DNA of 64,000 nucleotides from Spirirestis rafaelensis WJT71-NPBG6 (GCA_019359015.1 JAHHID010000002.1:1-64000); one strand, 5' to 3'. Counted from the stretch's first letter, positions 10,201 through 18,636 are shown. A program made the numbers and translations. The notes: a model not told the origin generated them from the sequence alone.

Positions 10201-12467
10201 ATATTTTTATCGAGAATATTTTTATTAATTATTCCTAAATCGTATAAATTTGTTTGTTTGTTTTCTTGACTCAAGCGTTCAAATTCTAATAAATAATGTA
10301 GATAATCTTCTCGTAAAGAAATTATTATTTTTACAAATGAAATATTTAAGCAATTGCTAAAAAAATGATAAAATTCTTTTATTTGTGTTGGATGTCTATT
10401 CAAAAAAAACAATTCTTCAAATTGGTCTAATATAATAACTATTATGTAATTTCTGTCGGCTAATAAACGAATTTTTTCTAGCAGTGTCCTAGAAGAAAAT
10501 TCTCCAGTAATGGATATTTCTGTTTGTGCAAATGCATTATTAATACTACGTCCTAAAGCTGTAACCCAATCAGTATAAACAGATAAAATAATCGGCAAAG
10601 GTATGCGTTCCCCAATTACTTTATCTTTCAAAACTGGTACTAAACCAGCTTTGAGAATTGAACTTTTACCAACGCCTGAGGGTCCATGAATTACTGTAAG
10701 TTTGCAGTCAGCACGGGCAATTCTTTCAATCAAGCGATTGATATCTTGCTGCCTTCCAGAAGCGGCTATTTCTTGAGCAAGTCCCTCAGGAATAAACGGT
10801 CTTTTTTGCGGCTCCAAAACTGGATTAATTCTGTAGCGTTGTGACTGCAATTGACTAGGACCGATAAAAGCGCGAAAGCCGTACTGATGCTCTATTTGAA
10901 TTTTTTCTTGCTTGAGGCTAAAAGCTTCGGTGTAATCATGGCGTCCAAAAAAGTAGAGCGATCGCAGCTGCTCTAAAATCTGCAAGTATAGCGATGGCTC
11001 GTACTGTACTTCACAAACTACTCTCGCCCATTCCAGATTATTAATGGCTTCCTCCCACTCACCCAAATGTCGCTGAGTGCGTGCCAGCAATAAAAGATAC
11101 CAACTTTCCTGCTGTCGGGAAACGTCGGCGGCATTTTCGGAAATAGAAAGTGCTGTATTTGCTAATTCATAAGCTAGTAACCAATTAGACTCAGAAGCCG
11201 CCACATCTGCTAAAAAACCATAATCTTGAGCCACTTGTGCGGGAGTACCATAAGTTTCATGCAGTCGCAGAGACTTTTGAGCTAATTCCTGTAATTCTTC
11301 CCAGGCTTGTAGACGTTGCAGCATATCAAGCGCAGGCAAAATAAACTTGGCAACTAAGTCTTTTCTTTGCGCTGTTTCCAATACCTCGAGACATTGCTTA
11401 AACCACAATAAAGCGTCTTGCCAGTAGGTTTTGCCCAGAGTTGGGTGTAAGTCTGCCATTCGGCGATAACACAGCCCTAGGTGGAATAGTACTACCGCCT
11501 GTCGAAGTTCGGGAGATGGGGGGCTTTGGGGTCCCCACGAAGTGGAGATGGGGGGAGATGAGGAACTAATAGTAGTCTCTTCCTTGTCCACGCCAGTCGC
11601 TATAACGTTCGTGACGTCCGCAACGAGAAAGGGGCTCCCCTTGTCTCCAAGGAGTCCCCCTGCCCTGTTATCGCCTTGTCTAGTTGTTTGTTTCCAAAGT
11701 GCTAAACTTTTTTGATAATGAATTAAAGCATCATCTATTTGGTCGTCGGCATATTCGTCGCGCCCCAGCACGAATTCTAAACTCGCTTCTAATTCTGGTT
11801 CTAAAGTAAGGCTATATAGGCGTTGCAAATCATTACGGGCTGACTCAATTTCGCGGCGATGTTGAGATTTGGGAGCTAAATCAAGAGCAGCATTAGATAA
11901 AAAGTTTTCGGCACCAGCTTCTAAAACTTTGGCAAAGATAAATTGTGTTTCTTGCTGCACTAAAGTAATTAAATCGGATGCAGCCATTTCAAATTTAATC
12001 GTGGTTGCCGCCCAGCTTTTAAAATCGGGTGCTAACCGAGAAAGCGATGTTGCTACTTCATCTTGTAGCCACAAAACTAATGGAAAAGGAAGACTGGTAG
12101 CATAGATATCTCGTGCTTGGTTAATGTTAGTGAGTAGGTCTTCAAGCTCAATTACTGATTCTAGACCAGAAATCATCACAGCTGACGGCAATGAATCTGT
12201 GGCAACGGTAGGATTATCTAGAAATAGTTCTGATGCTATTGTCGTGTGTAAGGCAGTAGTTGATGGCTGAAGAAAGATTTCTCGTAAATTGATATCTTTG
12301 GTGAGCGAGCGCAGATGCTCCAACATTGAAGTGCGTAATTGCTCATAATTACACCTAACTAAAATCAGGGCAAATTGATTTTGTGAGAGTGCGATCGCCC
12401 TAATCAGCCTTTGTAGAGAATGCTGATTTTCGCTTTGTTTGCTTGCATTTGTTAATTGCCGTGTCAT
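7263..12467 (-). CDS. Giant STAND NTPase with TPR-like region and 14 WD40 repeats
   Basis: 1734 residues. Residues 1-190 form a domain resembling a P-loop fold without a Walker A motif. About 205-520 is TPR-like helical repeat sequence, interrupted by a low-complexity insert near 264-320. A STAND-type NTPase follows, with Walker A GPSGVGKSS (about 595-603) and Walker B IIVIILDQFEE (about 676-686). A transmembrane helix (IAGLSLFIMLGTIATLWW) lies near 1000. From about 1110 I count 14 WD40 repeats, enough for two seven-bladed propellers. The tail LRGCSWMSDYLKHN is typical of large cyanobacterial WD40 NTPases. Such proteins are thought to sense ligands and oligomerise in signalling or conflict. 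A P-loop ATPase gene lies upstream on the same strand. Confidence 0.85.
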   Translation of the reverse strand: MTRQLTNASKQSENQHSLQRLIRAIALSQNQFALILVRCNYEQLRTSMLEHLRSLTKDINLREIFLQPSTTALHTTIASELFLDNPTVATDSLPSAVMISGLESVIELEDLLTNINQARDIYATSLPFPLVLWLQDEVATSLSRLAPDFKSWAATTIKFEMAASDLITLVQQETQFIFAKVLEAGAENFLSNAALDLAPKSQHRREIESARNDLQRLYSLTLEPELEASLEFVLGRDEYADDQIDDALIHYQKSLALWKQTTRQGDNRAGGLLGDKGSPFLVADVTNVIATGVDKEETTISSSSPPISTSWGPQSPPSPELRQAVVLFHLGLCYRRMADLHPTLGKTYWQDALLWFKQCLEVLETAQRKDLVAKFILPALDMLQRLQAWEELQELAQKSLRLHETYGTPAQVAQDYGFLADVAASESNWLLAYELANTALSISENAADVSRQQESWYLLLLARTQRHLGEWEEAINNLEWARVVCEVQYEPSLYLQILEQLRSLYFFGRHDYTEAFSLKQEKIQIEHQYGFRAFIGPSQLQSQRYRINPVLEPQKRPFIPEGLAQEIAASGRQQDINRLIERIARADCKLTVIHGPSGVGKSSILKAGLVPVLKDKVIGERIPLPIILSVYTDWVTALGRSINNAFAQTEISITGEFSSRTLLEKIRLLADRNYIIVIILDQFEELFFLNRHPTQIKEFYHFFSNCLNISFVKIIISLREDYLHYLLEFERLSQENKQTNLYDLGIINKNILDKNIRYYLGNFSSQDAISIIQSLTQHSHYELTDELIHQLVEDLAGELGEVHPIELQIVGAQLQAENITTLKQYKLCGGSKKLVQRWLEEVIKDCGQENEQLSWKLLFELTDEKGTRPLKTKADLVTALVIGDNDFSLKCDEEKFPIEIEENQEDKDNKKEEITHLCVSSLELILEILVGSGLVLRMWEESGDRFQLVHDYLVEPIRQKNDYGMVAELEKVRFEKTRAEVAQKLSQEQLNLVLHRRLREARIAGLSLFIMLGTIATLWWQADSQKRAAVLQTLRAERSESNFKISALTATSEALFASNKEFDALLESLRAWQRLKQADKIQPDTRMRVVTALQQAVYGVTEVNRLEGHTDIVWGITFSPDGQWLASGSRDKTVKLWRQNGTLVQTLKGHRDAVTSVSFSPDGQTLASASLDKTVLLWHRNPTNGEFYELPYKTLQKHGNWVYSVNFSPDGELLATGSKDSTIKLWRRDGRLVKMLKGHKAGVNWVTFSPDGKFIASASDDKTVKIWRRDGSLVTTLLGHQNGVTVVDFSPDSQLLATAGRDKKVMLWQREGNSTQDVLKFRPYRTLQEHTNTIWSLNFSSNGQQLASGSEDNTINLWNVRGTLLKTLKGHSDAVAGVAFSPDNKVLASASYDKSVKIWSLNPPRLPILTGHKDRVLSVAWSADGKTLASGSRDRTVKLWQRETTSKGVVTRLYKTLLGHTDRVASVTFDPKGQILASASYDKTVKLWRRDGSLVHTLQGHNNSVMSVSFSPDGQLLASASKDKTIKLWNREGSLLKTLTGHQGWVNSVNFSPDGQVIASASDDQTVKVWRRDGTLLKSFLPHESWVLGVSFSPTDRLLASASWDNTVKLWRWDGTLLKTLLKGYSDSVNAVTFSPNGELLAAASWDSSVKLWSNEGKLIKTLNGHTGPVLSVSFSPQGNTLASASDDNRIILWNLDLDDLLLRGCSWMSDYLKHNHNVEQRDRHMCDDITPER
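11500..11690. repeat. Low-complexity repeat insert inside the STAND gene
   Basis: G-rich runs (gggagatgggggg) and a mirrored section (gaaaggggctccccttgtctccaaggag) lie inside the coding frame and encode about 55 Gly/Ser/Pro-rich residues between TPR-like helices. The same type of sequence is found between genes in Nostocales, so this looks like an in-frame repeat insertion that the protein tolerates. Confidence 0.55.
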
Positions 12468-12509
12468 AACTAAAAACTGGGCTATTAAATAAAGAAAAAT
12501 CCCACATCA

Positions 12510-12546
12510 AAAATTCAAGTATGCGCTGGCAGCATACTTGAATTTT
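12510..12546 (-). terminator. Perfect hairpin between the two NTPase genes
   Basis: A 15-bp perfect stem (aaaattcaagtatgc at 12510-12524 with its complement at 12532-12546) closes a 7-base loop. It lies 60 bases after the ATPase stop and 40 bases before the start of the giant gene. It can terminate or attenuate transcription between them, or set the ratio of the two products. Confidence 0.6.
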
Positions 12547-12606
12547 CAAGTTCTCAATTCTGGTATATACAGCCAGCAAAGTGCAAAATGCGTCGTTCAG
12601 AGACGC

Positions 12607-13947
12607 TTATAGTTTTGTCTTATTTTGCTGCCAAGTCACGACTTTTTCTGTTTCTGCTAAGGCGGGACTGATGCCAAACCAGCGTCCGATACGATCGCGA
12701 TATTCAAATACCAACATGCTTCGCAGTAATCTTTGGTAATCAGACTCGCCTTGAACGCTTTGCTGGTGTACTACTTCAAATAACAATTCCCATTCTTGTT
12801 CGTTAATCGCTAACAGCAAATCGTCACGGTAATCTTTAATCACTGCTTCTAAACAGTTTCTAGTAAAAGGTGGGTCTTGCCGTTGCAGGCAACTATAAAG
12901 CAGTCCCAGTAAGTTACGGATGTGACCGCCACTCACCCGGCATAGACGATCTAGTGTTTCTGGCTCGTCGAATAATTCGCCTATTAACGAGGGTCTGGTA
13001 TTCCAAGGAACTTGAGGAAACGCTCTGGCTAATACTAGCTGGCTTAGTAGTGACATACCTGGTTCGTAGTCAATACCATCTCTTTGCCGCACCAATACCA
13101 TTGGCAAGACTTTGGGAGCAATTCCTCCCCCTAGACGATTTTTTAATGTTTCGTACTCGTTGGAGAAAATTAATGGTAGGGGAATTGTGTAAACTAGATG
13201 GCATTTGAGCCGGCGCAGTTGTTCGCCTCGGTCGATGAAGAGATACTCTGGTTGCGATCGGCCGGATGCTAATGTACGCATATCTACTCGATCCAAGTTA
13301 TCGATGATGACAACCAGTCCTTTTTGACCCCTCAGCTTTAGCTGTTCTATGCCTTTTTCTAAGACTTCTTCGTTAATCGCTTGCAAAATACTATTGGTAC
13401 GCGGTTCCAGATATTGCCTCAACTGAGTACGCATCTGAGGGCTATCTTTTGCTTTGGCGCTGATTTTGGCAATACCTAAGGAAAACTCTGCTTCTGCTGA
13501 TAACTGTATGGGTGTTTGTAAAAAATCCCCAATTTCTTTAAACAAATTCGCAAAGTAGCCTGGTTTCAGTTTGATGCCAATCGCTTCTAAACTTACACTG
13601 ACTTGACGGGCTACACTTAGCAAAATGTCGCTAATATCTATATCTGCCATGTCAAGATCTTGACTTGACTCAAAATAAACCACATGAAATCCCGCCAACT
13701 CCAACTCGGCTTTAAGGCGCTGCAATTCTGTTGATTTACCGCAGCCAATATGACCCGTAAATAACTGGCAGGTGGGCTCATCCGGAGAAATACGGACGAT
13801 TGTTCGTTGCAATTCTTCCACAATCTTGCAACCACGTACATCAGAAAAATCTATGTAGTACTGCCGATCCAGGGCATTACTCATATTTAACGTATAGCTT
13901 GGATTACACGCTTTATAAAAAGTTGACAAATTTAGTGCGGTTTTCAT
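12607..13947 (-). CDS. P-loop ATPase paired with the STAND protein
   Basis: 446 residues from the ATG at 13947 (MKTALNLSTFYKACNP), which matches the way I recall this family starting; an ATG at 13980 would add eleven. An N-terminal FYKACNP...YYIDFSDVRG segment precedes Walker A TGHIGCGKST (about residues 64-73). Walker B is VVIIDNLDRV at about 200-210. A C-terminal helical lid ends in ALAETEKVVTWQQNK. The body resembles the KAP/AAA-type ATPases found widely in cyanobacteria. No transmembrane helix is apparent. Its position, strand and close spacing suggest that it works with the giant STAND protein downstream, but that is inference. Confidence 0.75.
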   Translation of the reverse strand: MKTALNLSTFYKACNPSYTLNMSNALDRQYYIDFSDVRGCKIVEELQRTIVRISPDEPTCQLFTGHIGCGKSTELQRLKAELELAGFHVVYFESSQDLDMADIDISDILLSVARQVSVSLEAIGIKLKPGYFANLFKEIGDFLQTPIQLSAEAEFSLGIAKISAKAKDSPQMRTQLRQYLEPRTNSILQAINEEVLEKGIEQLKLRGQKGLVVIIDNLDRVDMRTLASGRSQPEYLFIDRGEQLRRLKCHLVYTIPLPLIFSNEYETLKNRLGGGIAPKVLPMVLVRQRDGIDYEPGMSLLSQLVLARAFPQVPWNTRPSLIGELFDEPETLDRLCRVSGGHIRNLLGLLYSCLQRQDPPFTRNCLEAVIKDYRDDLLLAINEQEWELLFEVVHQQSVQGESDYQRLLRSMLVFEYRDRIGRWFGISPALAETEKVVTWQQNKTKL

Positions 13948-14521
13948 GTAGATGCAATTAACTTGTACGTTTACATACAAATAATCTCTACCTAGACTGT
14001 GCTTGATGATTAACTCACAAGTTTGGTCTTAAGAAGAACAGTGCCGGACGCAAAGACGCGTTTCACCTGCAACTATCCTTCTCTAGTAAAGATTAGTTGT
14101 CGTCCCTGATACATTAAGTCTACCTGTTATTTTTACAGATACTGTTGCCCTTTTAACAATTTGAAGTTAAACAATTCTTCTGTAACTGAGTTAATCTTGC
14201 ACAGAAAGGTACTTATCAGTATAGCTCTTTAGTATTAATTGTTACAAAAAAAATAAGCATGAATTCTCGCAAGATGCCAATAATTTACATAAGGCTTGTA
14301 TACTATAATTTTGCATTATTGTCAATTATACTTAGAGTCTATATTATATAATATATGTCTAAATAAAAATTTGCAATCTTTTCGAGAAAAATTTCCGATA
14401 ACTTTATGTACCAAATGTCACTTTTTCATACAAGTTTGGCAATATTTTTTCTGGTTCATTCTTTGATCGGCATCCAAATTCGCAACAAGCATAATACCTT
14501 CGCCTTGGTCTTCCCTTCTCC

Positions 14522-14973
14522 CTCATAGAGAGGCAGTTCGCCAAGAAAGAAGAAATAAATGCTTTTGTTTGCTTCTTCTCCTTGTTTATTTACACGTATT
14601 GTGGCAACGCCATATCGACAGTGGGGCGCATTCTCATGGCAAGTGGCAAGTGTGATCGCTCGTGTACACAAATGGCGCGTAAGCACACGGAGAAAACGCT
14701 TTATTTTTATGAATTACTCCAATAGATTTGGTGTCCCTTTGAAGGCAAATTTAATATATACAGAAAAATAATAATAGTGTAAATTAATACTTATTCTCTT
14801 AAAAATCAAACTCGCAACTGTCGTTCTTTAGAGTGATCCATAAAAAGAAATGCTTTTCACCGTGTGATTACCTCCCACGCAGCGGAGGTTCGTGCAGCGT
14901 GTCGAAGACAGGATCGCTTGTTTGACGTAGTGCTATTTGTTTCTTCTCCCTTGGCGAACTGCCTCTCTATGAG
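14522..14973. repeat. 24-base inverted repeats enclosing about 400 bases
   Basis: The 24 bases at 14522-14545 (starting ctcatagagaggc) are the exact reverse complement of those at 14950-14973. Each copy is followed on the same strand by a gaagaaataaatgc motif (14548-14561 and 14985-14998), so only the inner part is flipped between copies. This could be a small non-coding mobile element or two independently placed repeats. Confidence 0.5.
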
Positions 14974-15134
14974 AAAGAAGGGGAGAAGAAATAAATGCCT
15001 AACTCTGTTCATCCGAAATCTTCAGTACTCTAGGAGCAATGTTTGACACACGAAGACAAACATTTATTTTTATAGATTACTCGCTCTGGCTGCGATCGCC
15101 CGTATGTTGCCGAAGGGTTGCCTCTCGCCAACCC

Positions 15135-15180
15135 CTGCCCTGTTCCACAGGAACAGGGCAGCCTTCCTTTGACGAAGGCT
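15135..15180. repeat. Nested GC-rich hairpins upstream of the IscB locus
   Basis: A perfect 12-bp stem (ctgccctgttcc with ggaacagggcag, 3-base loop) is directly followed by a second 7-bp stem (agccttc with gaaggct). Similar tightly packed hairpins occur before ftsZ (19240-19330), so these belong to a dispersed repeat class. Confidence 0.55.
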
Positions 15181-15326
15181 GGGCAACTGAGCGCGCTACG
15201 CTATCGCACAGGAAAAAGGCTACATTGGGTTCTAATTCAAGACAGCATTTAACTTCAGTTCAAATTACAAGCACCATAATCTTTATCAGAAGTGTGGTTG
15301 CTGTAAAGTGTTACATGCAAGCGTCA

Positions 15327-15566
15327 GCAACCCAGGTCTAAAGACACTGGGCTTCTAGCTTAAAAATCTAGGAAGCCGTGCTGACCAGATCACCTGTAAA
15401 AAGGTAGCCGTTATCCTAGTCACGACACCTTCAAATGCTCCCGCTAGTTTGTCGCTCTGTCACTTGTAATTAAACAGTTCTAAGGTCACTGGAACAGTGT
15501 TGCAAGTTTAACAAGCCAGGATAACATGATCGAAGCTAACATTACCCTGCAAAGGAGTTTTTAACA
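15327..15566 (+). ncRNA. Omega RNA (guide scaffold) of IscB
   Basis: The region directly upstream of iscB folds as expected for an omega RNA. The first hairpin is cccag (15331-15335) with ctggg (15347-15351). The second is gcttctag (15351-15358) with ctaggaagc (15368-15376). A later hairpin is cactg-gaa-cagtg (15487-15499). A perfect long-range 8-bp pairing joins gttatcct (15410-15417) to aggataac (15518-15525), about 100 bases apart. IscB omega RNAs lie 5-prime of the gene with the guide at their 5-prime end, so the native guide should be the 16-20 bases just left of 15327. Boundaries are approximate. Confidence 0.65.
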
Positions 15567-16841
15567 ATGTCCAACTACGTTTTGGTTATTGATACTAACA
15601 AAAAACCTTGTAACCCCGTTCATCCCGGAATCGCTAGAAAATTACTGAACGACAGGAAAGCATCTGTATTTCGTAGATATCCGTTCACAATCATTCTCAA
15701 AACTGTTTCAACAACTGTATTAAAACCGATTCAAATTAAAATAGATCCTGGTTCAAAAACAACTGGAATCGCTTTAACTCAAGGCTCTAAAGTAATATTC
15801 GGCGTGGAATTAACTCATAGAGGTGCTGCAATCAAAGCGTCTTTAGAGTCTCGTAAATCTTTGCGCCGTGGTAGACGTTCACGACATACTCGCTATCGGA
15901 TGGCTCGATTTCTTAACCGCACTAGACGTAAGGGATGGTTGGCACCATCTTTACAACATCGTGTAGAAACTACTATTACTTGGGTAAATCGTCTAATCAA
16001 GTTTGCACCCGTAACTTGTATTTATCAAGAATTAGTTAGATTCGATTTGCAACAATTAGAAAATCCAGAAATCTCAGGTGTTCAGTATCAGCAAGGCGAG
16101 TTACTAGGGTATGAAGTTAGAGAATATCTTCTCAACAAATGGAATAGAAAATGCTCGTATTGCGACGTTGAAAACGTTGCGTTACAAATAGAACACATTC
16201 ATCCGTCTAGTAAAGGAGGTACTAATCGAATATCCAATTTATGCTTGGCTTGCGATAAATGTAACAATAAAAAAGGAACTCAAGATATTGAGAAATTTTT
16301 AGCGAAGAAACCTGACGTGCTAAAACGAATTCTATCTCAAGCAAAACGTCCCTTAAAAGATGCTGCTGCCGTTAATTCTACACGATGGGCATTATTCAGT
16401 CGATTAAAAGATACTGGATTACCCGTTGTTACAGGTTCTGGTGGATTGACAAAGTTTAATCGGACTCGTTTAAAACTGCCTAAAACTCATTGGTTAGATG
16501 CTGCTTGTGTTGGGAAAGTTGAAACATTAGAAATACTAACAACTAAACCATTGTTAATAAAAGCTACAGGATATGGAACCAGACAAATGTGTGGAACAAA
16601 TAAATTCGGATTACCGATAAGACACCGAGAAAGAAAAAAGTTTCATTTTGCATTTAAAACAGGAGATATTGTTAAAGCTGTTGTACTTTGCGGCAAAAAG
16701 ATTGGTGTTTATGTTGGAAGGATCGCAACTCGTTCTACTGGTAGTTTTAATATTTCAACAAACAACGGATTAGTACAAGGTATTTCTTATAAATATTGCA
16801 AAATTATCCATAGAAACGATGGTTATGGATATTCAAGTTAA
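15567..16841 (+). CDS. iscB: IscB RNA-guided endonuclease
   Basis: 424 residues with every IscB domain in order. The N-terminal PLMP domain is VLVIDTNKKPCNPVHPG. RuvC-I is KIDPGSKTTGIAL (catalytic Asp60). The arginine-rich bridge helix covers about residues 97-117. RuvC-II is YQELVRFD (Glu155). The HNH domain has the CxxC pairs CSYC (196-199) and CLAC (226-229) and the core IEHIHPSSKGG (His210). RuvC-III is HWLDAACVG (His308, Asp311). A C-terminal target-motif-interacting region follows. All catalytic residues are present, so it is probably active. IscB is the ancestor-like relative of Cas9 and is guided by the upstream omega RNA. The ribosome site AAAGGAG lies at 15551-15557. Confidence 0.93.
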   Translation: MSNYVLVIDTNKKPCNPVHPGIARKLLNDRKASVFRRYPFTIILKTVSTTVLKPIQIKIDPGSKTTGIALTQGSKVIFGVELTHRGAAIKASLESRKSLRRGRRSRHTRYRMARFLNRTRRKGWLAPSLQHRVETTITWVNRLIKFAPVTCIYQELVRFDLQQLENPEISGVQYQQGELLGYEVREYLLNKWNRKCSYCDVENVALQIEHIHPSSKGGTNRISNLCLACDKCNNKKGTQDIEKFLAKKPDVLKRILSQAKRPLKDAAAVNSTRWALFSRLKDTGLPVVTGSGGLTKFNRTRLKLPKTHWLDAACVGKVETLEILTTKPLLIKATGYGTRQMCGTNKFGLPIRHRERKKFHFAFKTGDIVKAVVLCGKKIGVYVGRIATRSTGSFNISTNNGLVQGISYKYCKIIHRNDGYGYSS

Positions 16842-17042
16842 CAAACATCCACAGCGATTAAAATCGCTTGGGTCGTGTTTCCTCCGCGCTTTAAAAAGAC
16901 GCAGCTTCCACACTTACCAGGAAGTCTTGTGAAAAAAGTTTTGAAGATAACCGCTATTGACGGCTAAAAGTGGGTTTACTTAAATTAATTAACAATACAA
17001 CCGCATCAACTAATTAAACTTCGATGTGTGAAAGGAGTTTGA

Positions 17043-17891
17043 ATGGCTGGCATGATATCAGTTTCCCGCACCGATTTGCAAGTGAGGCGTCAGAAATTAC
17101 GTCGGCAACGGCAAATGAAAATTATTCAGGCTATTTGGCGAACCTTTGCCGTTAGTAGTCTGTTAGGTGGTTTACTATGGGTGGCAAGTCAACCGATGTG
17201 GGTGCTAGAAAGTCCCAAACAAATTGAAATCACTTCAGGCGATCGCTCACTTTCTCCTGAAGCGATCCAAAGAGTGCTGGTGTTATCCTATCCGCAGTCT
17301 TTATGGAGGATTGAACCTTATGCGATCGCTGAATCTTTGACAAAACAACCAACTATTGCCAAAGCAACCGTCAACCGTCGCTTGTTTCCACCTGGATTAA
17401 TTATTCATATTCAGGAGCGAGTACCTGTGGCGATCGCGCAAACGCATCAACAAGCAACTCTCAATCGCGACACAAACATTGCTTCATCAACGGGGCTATT
17501 AGATGCAAATGGAATTTGGATGAATAAAGAAAAATACACATTACTGAACCCTACCGTAAAGTTGCCCAGTCTCATAGTTATTGGTTCCTTTGAACAATAC
17601 CGTTCTTACTGGAATCAGCTTTATCAATCTGTGAGCCAAAGTTCGGTTAAAGTCATGGAAATTAATTGCCAAGATCCAACAAATATAATTCTGAAAACAG
17701 AACTAGGATATGTGCATCTCGGTGCTGCGAGTCCCCAAATAACCGAACAAATCAAAGTACTCGCCCAAATCAGCCATTTACCCACACAACTCAATCCCAA
17801 TCAGATAGAATATATCGACCTGAAAAATCCTGAATCTCCTTTAGTACAAATGAACCAAAAAATAGTAAAGTCCAACTCTCAAACTCGTTAA
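17043..17891 (+). CDS. ftsQ: Cell division protein FtsQ
   Basis: 282 residues. A basic cytosolic N-terminus is followed by one membrane helix at about residues 36-52 (VSSLLGGLLWVASQPMW). A POTRA domain comes next (IEITSGDRSLSPEAIQRVLVL to about residue 130, with RLFPPGLIIHIQERVPVA), then the FtsQ/DivIB beta domain (WMNKEKYTLL..., EYIDLKNPESPLVQM). It bridges early and late divisome proteins in the periplasm. The start is fixed by AAAGGAG at 17031-17037, five bases ahead of the ATG. It lies upstream of ftsZ on the same strand, as in other filamentous cyanobacteria, but here with an unusually long 1.6-kb spacer. Confidence 0.92.
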   Translation: MAGMISVSRTDLQVRRQKLRRQRQMKIIQAIWRTFAVSSLLGGLLWVASQPMWVLESPKQIEITSGDRSLSPEAIQRVLVLSYPQSLWRIEPYAIAESLTKQPTIAKATVNRRLFPPGLIIHIQERVPVAIAQTHQQATLNRDTNIASSTGLLDANGIWMNKEKYTLLNPTVKLPSLIVIGSFEQYRSYWNQLYQSVSQSSVKVMEINCQDPTNIILKTELGYVHLGAASPQITEQIKVLAQISHLPTQLNPNQIEYIDLKNPESPLVQMNQKIVKSNSQTR

Positions 17892-18213
17892 AAACATTGG
17901 ACGGATGAGAACTAACAATTGCTCAGAGTCAATAAATAAGTTTTATGCCAATAAATAAATATTTATTATTTTTGGTTTTCCCATAAATACACAAAAATCG
18001 GCGTTAACTTCGCTCTTACAATAGGAGAAATGATTATAAAACCTTCATGCATGGGAGTAAAACCCCGCTTGTTGTTACCCTAACATAAGCGTCAAGAGAG
18101 TACGAGTGCGAGTGCGGCGGTTCCAGAGGCAGCGCGTTGCGGTGAAACATCGGCGCAGATGCCTTAACCGTCCCGCGCTTCTCTTTCACCTGAAAGGGAG
18201 TTTCCAAGGCACG

Positions 18214-18241
18214 TTTTCGCTCTTAAGCTTAAAAGCGAAAA
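18214..18241. repeat. 28-base near-perfect palindrome downstream of ftsQ
   Basis: ttttcgct, c, ttaag / cttaa, a, agcgaaaa: only one base pair is mismatched across 14 pairs. It could be a terminator of ftsQ (about 320 bases past its stop), a cruciform-forming repeat, or part of a structured RNA. Confidence 0.45.
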
Positions 18242-18636
18242 GCTGCCGATAAAGAGGTTTTTACTTCTGGACTACTCAAAATAAAAGGATAGTCTCCGTC
18301 ACAACCCAACAAGGGTTTGGTTGAGTCTTCTACTCCAGGAGAGTTAATGAGGCTCGTGTGAATACTACTAGAGATTTTCTCGTTCATCTGAAGGCAGGTA
18401 AGTAGGTAGGTGCAATTAATACAATAAATATGCGACTTTCCATAGGATAAAATTTAACCGCAATTATTATGTCGTTTGACTCACAGCAAACAGTAAATCA
18501 ATCAGCGAGTTCGATAAATGATAAGTAAATTATTTGTTACCTCCATTTAAGGATAAGTAACTATAAGGTAAATTTTGTGTTCTAAGTTGCAATAATTTGA
18601 ATGCTCAAACTGATTAACCATATCATTAAGCAAGAC

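Larger units (their letters stand above)
13948..15326. other. Long intergenic region with repeats
   Basis: About 1.4 kb with no supported gene. The first half is AT-rich (a run of ta dinucleotides near 14340). The second half contains a 24-base inverted repeat pair (14522 and 14950), nested GC-rich hairpins (15135-15180) and scattered repeat fragments. Open frames here are short, lack ribosome sites and read through repeats, so none is called. Confidence 0.5.
15327..16920 (+). mobile_element. IscB-carrying IS200/IS605-like element (OMEGA locus)
   Basis: The element comprises a structured omega RNA region, the iscB gene and a 3-prime stretch with a small hairpin (agcgattaaaatcgct at 16853-16868). 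No TnpA transposase is present, as is usual for IscB elements, which depend on TnpA in trans. The left end is placed where the omega RNA scaffold begins. The right end is only approximate, because no terminal motif could be fixed by eye. It sits between the ATPase gene and ftsQ, in otherwise intergenic DNA. Confidence 0.6.

Noticed and set aside
14456-14771. Short frames on both strands within the 24-base inverted repeat region
   Set aside because: They consist of repeat sequence and show no protein-like conservation pattern.
15039-15341. 100-codon frame upstream of the omega RNA
   Set aside because: It runs through nested hairpin repeats into the omega RNA scaffold and has no ribosome site.
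17930-18360. Possible stable RNA (rnpB, ssrA or SRP RNA) downstream of ftsQ
   Set aside because: Hairpins are present, but none of the conserved sequence blocks of those RNAs could be found.
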